A stretch of 27,756 nucleotides of DNA from JBAZKV01 sp964443545 (GTDB lineage: Bacteria; Margulisbacteria; WOR-1; JAKLHX01; JBAZKV01), in contig CAYUCV010000015.1 of assembly GCA_964443545.1 (NCBI GenBank), forward strand, positions 1-27,756. The letters run 5' to 3'. This document shows positions 22,629-27,756 of the stretch, piece by piece (position 1 is the stretch's first letter; every line of letters starts with the position of its first letter). The position numbers and the translations under genes are program-made. The notes under the pieces were generated by a model. It was given only the letters and a program-made list of their open reading frames with translations, had not been told where the DNA came from and searched no databases.

Positions 22629-23189
22629 ATGTCCATAGCTGTCACAGAACTAAGGCCCGGGGTTACCATAGAACTTGATAAACAGGTTTTTACTGTTGTT
22701 GAATACAATCACATAAAGATGGGCAGGGGCGGAGCCATTGTCCGCGTCAAGTTAAAGAACCTTGATACCGGCAACTCCACGGAAAAAACCTTTAAGTCTA
22801 ACGACAAGGTCGACAGGGCTCATATCGAAAGAAAGCAGATGCAGTTCATCTTTATTTCCGGGGACGAATATAATTTTATGGACCAGGAGACTTTTGAGCA
22901 GTTCGCCCTAACAAAGGATATAATAGGGGACGCGCCCAATTACATAAAAGAAGGCGACATTGTCCAGATCAACATGCACGAGGGAAGGGTTATTGGAGTG
23001 GAACTGCCTGCCTCGGTGGTTCTCAAGATCAAAGAGACAGGCTCGGGCTTTAAAGGGGACAGCGTTTCAAATATAATGAAGCCGGCAACGCTGGAGACCG
23101 GGTTTGTGACGCAGGTACCGATGTTCGTCAAAGAAGGCGAGCTGATCGTTGTGAACACAAAGACCGGCGCGTATATAGAACGGGCATAA
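22629..23189 (+). CDS. efp: Translation elongation factor P
   Basis: The 186-residue protein has three beta-barrel domains: a KOW-like N-domain, the OB domain, and a C-terminal domain ending MFVKEGELIVVNTKTGAYIERA. It binds between the P and E sites and helps ribosomes through polyproline stretches. The loop that reaches the peptidyl centre reads KMGRGGA, so the tip residue is Arg33, where E. coli and Bacillus have lysine, and the common proline is methionine. Known tip-arginine EF-Ps are rhamnosylated by EarP; no such enzyme is in the window. It is directly followed by accB, as in many Firmicutes. Confidence 0.96.
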   Translation: MSIAVTELRPGVTIELDKQVFTVVEYNHIKMGRGGAIVRVKLKNLDTGNSTEKTFKSNDKVDRAHIERKQMQFIFISGDEYNFMDQETFEQFALTKDIIGDAPNYIKEGDIVQINMHEGRVIGVELPASVVLKIKETGSGFKGDSVSNIMKPATLETGFVTQVPMFVKEGELIVVNTKTGAYIERA

Positions 23190-23230
23190 CCCTTCGACTC
23201 CCCCTCGACAGGCTCGGGGTCGCTCAGGGT
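23190..23230. repeat. Palindromic dispersed repeat between efp and accB
   Basis: The 40-bp stretch begins CCCTTCGACTCCCC and ends GGGGTCGCTCAGGG, so its ends are imperfect inverted copies. It is the same type as 4711-4731 and 22527-22544. It fills most of the efp-accB gap. An AAAAGGAG ribosome binding site follows before the accB ATG. Confidence 0.75.
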
Positions 23231-23245
23231 AAAAAGGAGAATATA

Positions 23246-23686
23246 ATGGATTTTGAGCAGATAAAAAAGATAATCAAGATTGCAGAAGAATCCGATGTGT
23301 CCGGACTTAGTGTGGAAAAGGACGGTTTCAAGGTGGAAGTTAAGCGGGACAAGGGCCAGTTCCATGCAGTTCATGTCGCGCCGCAGCACCAGGTGGCACA
23401 CAAGGTTGAAGTCCCGGCCGCTAAAAAAGCGGATGAAGATGAAGGCCTGCTCGCTATAACATCCCCGATGGTAGGTACTTTCTACCGCTCGCCTTCCCCC
23501 GACAGCCCCGCTTATGTTGAGGTCGGCGCCCAGGTGGAAAAGGGCAAGGTGGTTTGCATAATAGAAGCGATGAAACTTTTTAACGAAATAGAATCCGAGG
23601 TCAGCGGAAAGATCGTTAAGATACTTGTCGAAAACGGCAAGAGCGTGGAATTCGGGCAAAAGCTGATGCTTATCAAGAAGCCCTAA
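23246..23686 (+). CDS. accB: Biotin carboxyl carrier protein of acetyl-CoA carboxylase
   Basis: The 146-residue protein has an N-terminal helical segment (MDFEQIKKIIKIAEES), a short linker, and the biotinyl domain ITSPMVGTFYRSPSPDSPAY with the EAMK motif, where Lys110 is biotinylated. It carries carboxyl groups in malonyl-CoA synthesis. BirA encoded at 15533 should biotinylate it. The usual partner accC does not follow; recJ starts one base after its stop. AAAAGGAG upstream supports the start. Confidence 0.95.
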   Translation: MDFEQIKKIIKIAEESDVSGLSVEKDGFKVEVKRDKGQFHAVHVAPQHQVAHKVEVPAAKKADEDEGLLAITSPMVGTFYRSPSPDSPAYVEVGAQVEKGKVVCIIEAMKLFNEIESEVSGKIVKILVENGKSVEFGQKLMLIKKP

Positions 23687-23687
23687 G

Positions 23688-25394
23688 ATGAGCCTGCTCA
23701 ACCGCAGATGGTTCCAGTATCCCCTCCAGGACGATCTTGCTAAAGAAATAGCGGACGAATTCAACATCTCCAGGATAACCTCGCAGGTAATTATCAACAG
23801 GGGAATTAAGACGCGAGATGAAGCCTCTTCATTTATTAATCCCAGGCTTTCGGCCTTGAGGGACCCTTTTGAGATACCCAACATGAAAAAAGCCGCCGGC
23901 AGAGTGCTGCTGGCAAGGGACAGGGGCGAAAAGGTGACCGTCTACGGTGATTTTGATGTTGACGGAGTTACCGCTACCGCCATAGTGGTACTGGCTCTTA
24001 GAAGGCTGGGAATAGAGACCTCTTATTATATCCCGCGCCGCTACGGCGAAGGATATGGAATGCACCAAGAAGCAGTTTCTAAGATAGCAGACGACGGGAC
24101 AAAGCTCATCGTTACGGTGGACTGCGGAATAACTAACGCAAAAGAGATAGAAAAAGCGTCCTCCCTCGGCATGGATGTGATAGTGACCGACCACCACAAC
24201 ATACCAAAAAAACTCCCAAAAGCCTATGCCGTTGTAGACCCCAAAATGATAGACGGGCCTCATCCGTCAAAAAACCTGGCTGGCGCCGGAGTTGCCTTCA
24301 AATTTGTCTGGGCCGTCTTTAAAGAAGCAGGGATAAAAGATACTGCGCTCATAAAGGAATATCTTGACCTTGCCGCCCTGGGGACAGTTGCGGATGTAGT
24401 GCCGCTGACCGAAGAGAACAGGATAATGACCGTGGCCGGGATGAAAGCGATAAACGAGAACAAAAGAGTGGGCATCAGGCAGCTGATCGGGGCAGCAGGT
24501 ATCAAGGGAAGCGTTACTTCGCATAAGATCTCCTTTATGCTGGCCCCCAGGCTCAACTCTCCCGGAAGGCTCGAGCACGCGGGACTTTCGCTGGAGTTGC
24601 TGCTTGAAGAGGACCCCGTAAAAGCAGGCGAGATCGCCGCAAGGATAAACAAGGTCAATTCACAAAGGCAGGAGATAGGAAGCCTTATAGGGGAAGAGGC
24701 GCTTTCTTCAGTCAGCGGCCACGAGAACAAAAAGCTGCTTGTCCTTTCTTCTAAAGGATGGCATCCCGGAGTGATCGGGATAGTGGCATCCAAGATCTGC
24801 GAAAAATTCAACCGGCCCGCCATCCTCATCGGCATACACGAGGACAAGTGCAGAGGGTCGGCACGCAGCGTAGAGGGCTGCGATGTCTACGGCCTTCTGG
24901 CTTCCTGTTCCGATCTTTTTACCGATTTTGGCGGACACAGAGATGCGGCCGGATTTGAGATGAAGGCCGAGAACCTGGAAAGGCTAAAAGAAAGGCTATC
25001 AAAGGAAGTGGATTCCCATATTTCCATAGAAAATCTTGCAGCCAAAACAAAAATAGACTGTGAACTGGAAAGCAGAGACATCAGACTTTCACTTGCTCAG
25101 GAAATGGCAAAGCTGGAGCCTTTTGGTCAGGGGAATCCCCATCCGGTCCTGATGAGCAGAGGATTAAAAGTTCTCAGCAAAAAGGGAGTTGGGACCGCAA
25201 AAAGACATCTTAAGCTAAAACTTACCGACGGCAGAGAGCTTTTTGAGGCTATCGGGTTCGGGATAGGGGACATCTCGGAAAAGATCGCTCCAAACTCTTC
25301 CTTTGACTTTGCCTACAGCCTAAAGGTTAGCGACTGGAGCGGCTATGACGAGCCGGAGCTGGAATTGATCGATATAAGGAGGCAAAAGCAATGA
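23688..25394 (+). CDS. recJ: Single-stranded-DNA-specific exonuclease RecJ
   Basis: The 568-residue protein contains the DHH phosphoesterase motifs YGDFDVDGVTAT (86-97), TVDCGI (143-148) and DHH (168-170). It also has the DHHA1 motif FGGHRDAAGFEM and a C-terminal OB-like domain (about 460-560). It degrades single-stranded DNA 5' to 3' in recombination and mismatch or base-excision repair. The ATG is one base after accB, and the 3' end overlaps purD by 4 bases. Confidence 0.95.
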   Translation: MSLLNRRWFQYPLQDDLAKEIADEFNISRITSQVIINRGIKTRDEASSFINPRLSALRDPFEIPNMKKAAGRVLLARDRGEKVTVYGDFDVDGVTATAIVVLALRRLGIETSYYIPRRYGEGYGMHQEAVSKIADDGTKLIVTVDCGITNAKEIEKASSLGMDVIVTDHHNIPKKLPKAYAVVDPKMIDGPHPSKNLAGAGVAFKFVWAVFKEAGIKDTALIKEYLDLAALGTVADVVPLTEENRIMTVAGMKAINENKRVGIRQLIGAAGIKGSVTSHKISFMLAPRLNSPGRLEHAGLSLELLLEEDPVKAGEIAARINKVNSQRQEIGSLIGEEALSSVSGHENKKLLVLSSKGWHPGVIGIVASKICEKFNRPAILIGIHEDKCRGSARSVEGCDVYGLLASCSDLFTDFGGHRDAAGFEMKAENLERLKERLSKEVDSHISIENLAAKTKIDCELESRDIRLSLAQEMAKLEPFGQGNPHPVLMSRGLKVLSKKGVGTAKRHLKLKLTDGRELFEAIGFGIGDISEKIAPNSSFDFAYSLKVSDWSGYDEPELELIDIRRQKQ

Positions 25395-26659
25395 AGATCC
25401 TTGTAATAGGTTCGGGAGGAAGAGAGGCCGCTCTTTGCTGGAAACTTAAACAGAGCCCAAGATGCAGCAAGCTGTTCTGCTCTCCCGGGAATGCAGGCAC
25501 CCTTGCCTATGCCGAGAATGTTGCTCTAAAGGACAACGAAGCTATACTTGAATTTGCCGAAAAGAATGGCATAGACCTTACTGTGGTCGGGCCCGAGCAG
25601 TCGCTGGTGGACGGCATTGTCGACCTTTTTGAGGCAAAGGGCAGGAAGATATTTGGCCCCAGCGCCGCAGCCGCACAGATAGAGGGGAGCAAGATATTTT
25701 CCAAGGACCTGATGAAAAAATACGGGATACCCACTGCGTTCTATGGTTCTTTCTCCTCATCCAAAGAGGCTCTTGGATTTCTTACGGACAAAAAATTCCC
25801 GATCGTAATAAAAGCCGACGGGCTTGCCGCGGGCAAAGGAGTGATAATAGCCGAAAACAGAGGCCAGGCGGAAAAAGCCGTTAAAGAGATCCTGGACGAA
25901 AAACAGTTCGGAGAGGCCGGTGCAAGGCTGATAATCGAAGAATACCTTGAGGGGGAAGAAGCCTCAATACTCTGTTTTACTGACGGGAAAACAATAGTCC
26001 CCATGGAATCCTCCCAGGACCACAAAAGGATCTTTGATCAGGACCAGGGGCCTAACACAGGCGGGATGGGAGCTTACAGCCCGGCTCCGGTAATAACTTC
26101 CGAATTGCTGAAAAAGATCCAAAAAGAAATACTGCAGCCGACCATAGATGCGATGGCAAAGGAAGGCTGTTATTACAAGGGAGTGCTTTATGCAGGGCTG
26201 ATGATGACAAAAGAAGGACCTAAAGTGCTTGAATACAACTGCAGGTTCGGCGATCCCGAGACGCAGGCGGTGCTGCCAAGGATTAAAACCGATCTTGTGG
26301 ATATTATCGAGGCGGTAATTGACGAAACACTTTCGCAGGTTACTATTGAATGGGATAAGAGGGCCGCGGTCTGCGTGGTGATGGCTTCGGGAGGATATCC
26401 CGCCAAATACGGCAAAGGATTCGTTATTGAAGGGTTGGACGCCGCCGCGGCAATGAAGGATGTTGTCGTGTTCCACGCGGGGACCTCCTCGGCGGGCTGC
26501 GGCACGGTCACTTCGGGAGGCAGAGTGCTTGGCGTGACGGGGCTGGGGAGCTCGGTCAAAGACGCCATTGATAATGCTTATTCGGCGGTCTCAAAAATAA
26601 AATTCGAGGGGATGTATTTTCGCAGGGACATAGGAGCAAAAGCGCTAAAATGCAGATAG
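25391..26659 (+). CDS. purD: Phosphoribosylamine--glycine ligase
   Basis: The 422-residue ATP-grasp enzyme begins MKILVIGSGGREAALCWKL. It has GNAGT, VVGPEQSLVDGI, the ATP-grasp stretch FPIVIKADGLAAGKGV, the metal-binding EYNCRFGDPETQ and the PurD C-domain (VVMASGGYPAKYGKG). It catalyses the second step of purine synthesis, joining phosphoribosylamine and glycine. No other pur gene is in the window. It overlaps recJ by 4 bases and rdgB by 10 bases. Confidence 0.97.
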   Translation: MKILVIGSGGREAALCWKLKQSPRCSKLFCSPGNAGTLAYAENVALKDNEAILEFAEKNGIDLTVVGPEQSLVDGIVDLFEAKGRKIFGPSAAAAQIEGSKIFSKDLMKKYGIPTAFYGSFSSSKEALGFLTDKKFPIVIKADGLAAGKGVIIAENRGQAEKAVKEILDEKQFGEAGARLIIEEYLEGEEASILCFTDGKTIVPMESSQDHKRIFDQDQGPNTGGMGAYSPAPVITSELLKKIQKEILQPTIDAMAKEGCYYKGVLYAGLMMTKEGPKVLEYNCRFGDPETQAVLPRIKTDLVDIIEAVIDETLSQVTIEWDKRAAVCVVMASGGYPAKYGKGFVIEGLDAAAAMKDVVVFHAGTSSAGCGTVTSGGRVLGVTGLGSSVKDAIDNAYSAVSKIKFEGMYFRRDIGAKALKCR

Positions 26660-27249
26660 TTCTTACGACTTCAAATAAGGACAAGGTCCGGGAAATAAGG
26701 AAGGTCCTGAACATCAAAGGCTTAAAAATATCCTCTCTTGCGGATTTTTCCCAAAAGATAAAAGTGTCGGAGAACGGGAGGACCTTTAAAGAGAACGCGG
26801 TAAAAAAAGCAAAAGCAGTTGAGAAGGCGATAGGGCTTGTTTCTATTGCGGACGACAGCGGGCTCTGCGTTGATGCGCTTCACAGAAGGCCGGGGGTCAG
26901 GTCGGCCAGGTTCGTCTGCCCGCCGGTGACATCCAAAAGGCTCTGCGAAAAACTATTGAAGGTAATGAAGGACATTCCCGATAGTAAAAGGACCGCATAT
27001 TTTGTCACGGTTGTTGCCATAGCCAGGCCAGGTAAAAAAATAAGGACAATAGAGGGAAAGGTCCGGGGAAGGATAATCAGGCAGCTTAAGGGGACCTGCG
27101 GGTTCGGGTATGATCCGGTTTTTGTCCCCTGCGGCAGCAACAAGACTTTTGCCCAGATATCAACGGCTCAAAAGAACAGAATATCGCACAGGGGCATCGC
27201 TTTTAGAAAAACGCGCAAGTATCTGTTATCTATTCTTGAAAATAAATAA
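26650..27249 (+). CDS. rdgB: XTP/dITP pyrophosphatase (RdgB/HAM1 family)
   Basis: The 199-residue protein has the family motifs: TSNKDKVREI at the N-terminus, FKENAVKKAKA, ADDSGLCVDAL, RPGVRSARF, CGFGYDPVFVP, and the C-terminal ISHRGIAF. It removes non-canonical purine nucleotides (XTP, dITP, ITP) from the pool, so it pairs naturally with purine synthesis by the upstream purD, which it overlaps by 10 bases. Its 3' end overlaps the convergent kinase gene by 20 bases. Confidence 0.95.
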   Translation: MQIVLTTSNKDKVREIRKVLNIKGLKISSLADFSQKIKVSENGRTFKENAVKKAKAVEKAIGLVSIADDSGLCVDALHRRPGVRSARFVCPPVTSKRLCEKLLKVMKDIPDSKRTAYFVTVVAIARPGKKIRTIEGKVRGRIIRQLKGTCGFGYDPVFVPCGSNKTFAQISTAQKNRISHRGIAFRKTRKYLLSILENK

Positions 27250-27756
27250 GACGGTTCATCTCTCGGATAAGTTCGTTCCAGTATTTCTGGTCCCCCCATT
27301 TGGGAAAGCTCTGTTCAAAGTGAGGCTCCCCCTTTTGAACGGAGCACCAGGCGGCAAAATGGACCATCCGCACTATCCTGAGCGCGGGTATCAGGTCAAG
27401 TTCCGACAAGTCGAATTTTCTAAAGGTTTGATAACCTTTTAAGAAAAGCTCTATCTCCGTTTTGCATTTGTCCTCCTTGTCAGGGAGAAGCATCCACAGG
27501 TCCTGTACGGAGGGCCCGGTGCAGATATCGTCAAAGTCTATGACATATACGCCTTCCTGCGGTCGGTGAATGAAGTTGCCGCGGTGGATATCTCCATGGA
27601 TCAGGAACATCTCCCTGTCATTAAAAAGAGGATCAAAGGCTTCGATAAAAGCGCAGGCGGCCTTTTCAAGAGGCCCTTTAAAGTCGGGCAGGACTGTCCC
27701 GCTGTTAAGAAGGGTTTTAAGATGTAGTGCCATTGCTTTTTGCGGACGCCAGACGG
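27230..27756 (-). CDS. SrkA (YihE)-like protein kinase, N-terminus outside the window
   Basis: The frame is open to the window edge, giving about 175 C-terminal residues. It contains the catalytic loop IHGDIHRGNF, the metal-binding IDFDD, and the SrkA-typical GPSVQDLWMLLPDKEDK and LRIVRMVHFAAW. This order and spacing closely follow E. coli SrkA, a Ser/Thr stress-response kinase of the aminoglycoside-phosphotransferase fold. An ATG at 27731-27733 is internal, because the motifs need the missing ATP-binding N-lobe. Other APH-fold kinases remain possible. Confidence 0.8.
   Translation of the reverse strand, partial: VWRPQKAMALHLKTLLNSGTVLPDFKGPLEKAACAFIEAFDPLFNDREMFLIHGDIHRGNFIHRPQEGVYVIDFDDICTGPSVQDLWMLLPDKEDKCKTEIELFLKGYQTFRKFDLSELDLIPALRIVRMVHFAAWCSVQKGEPHFEQSFPKWGDQKYWNELIREMNRLIYFQE

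Noticed and set aside
22940..23884. 314-residue minus-strand open frame
   Set aside because: It lies antisense to efp, accB and recJ, and its translation includes the intergenic repeat, as expected for a shadow frame.

Overview
The window is a densely packed chromosomal segment with about 29 protein-coding features, one degraded gene and no rRNA, tRNA or CRISPR. Most genes are recognisable housekeeping or envelope genes. The organism looks like an uncultured two-membraned (diderm) bacterium. An LptF/LptG-type LPS export permease and an outer-membrane barrel protein with an SLH domain both imply an outer membrane. Several gene orders (holB-ricT, efp-accB, an AroH-type chorismate mutase, a DAHP synthase with an N-terminal ferredoxin-like domain) resemble Firmicutes and other Terrabacteria. 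This mix fits candidate lineages of the Margulisbacteria/Saganbacteria (WOR-1) type, but the phylum is an inference I could not test.

Layout. (1) 3-579: the end of a membrane glycosyltransferase and a small 4-helix EamA-type transporter. (2) 604-4457: a promoter, a PfkB sugar kinase, a class II aldolase and a long Rel/SpoT (p)ppGpp enzyme. (3) 4458-5251: about 800 bp of non-coding, repeat-rich DNA. It holds two hairpins, a 35-bp direct repeat pair and a frameshifted remnant of an ORF6N-domain gene. (4) 5252-14019: a long co-directional run, namely holB, ricT, hinT, rpsU, an LptF/G permease, a 794-residue TPR protein, a GT4 glycosyltransferase, galE and a GT28 (MGDG-synthase-like) glycolipid glycosyltransferase. 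(5) 14023-17689: a good promoter, the SLH barrel protein, birA, aroH and aroF. (6) 21819-17652 on the minus strand: plsY, gpsA, ald, hflX. (7) 21820-22628: a second repeat-rich zone around an unrecognised 68-aa gene that has its own ribosome binding site and a textbook terminator. (8) 22570-27249: promoter, efp, accB, recJ, purD, rdgB. (9) 27230-27756 on the minus strand: a partial SrkA-like kinase.

Functional themes. Envelope building is spread through the window: LptF/G, the GT4-galE-GT28 block, the SLH barrel, and plsY plus gpsA, which make lysophosphatidate. BirA and its substrate AccB are both present but in separate operons. Translation and stress genes (rpsU, efp, hflX, rel) are scattered among them.

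Nothing here is convincingly a new multi-gene system. The most unusual content is between and inside genes. Several kinds of short palindromic repeat fill the intergenic spaces, and one perfect 28-bp palindrome lies in frame inside plsY. A 13-bp direct repeat brackets a palindrome-rich block and supplies the -35 box of the efp promoter. The 68-aa orphan gene sits between two repeat clusters.
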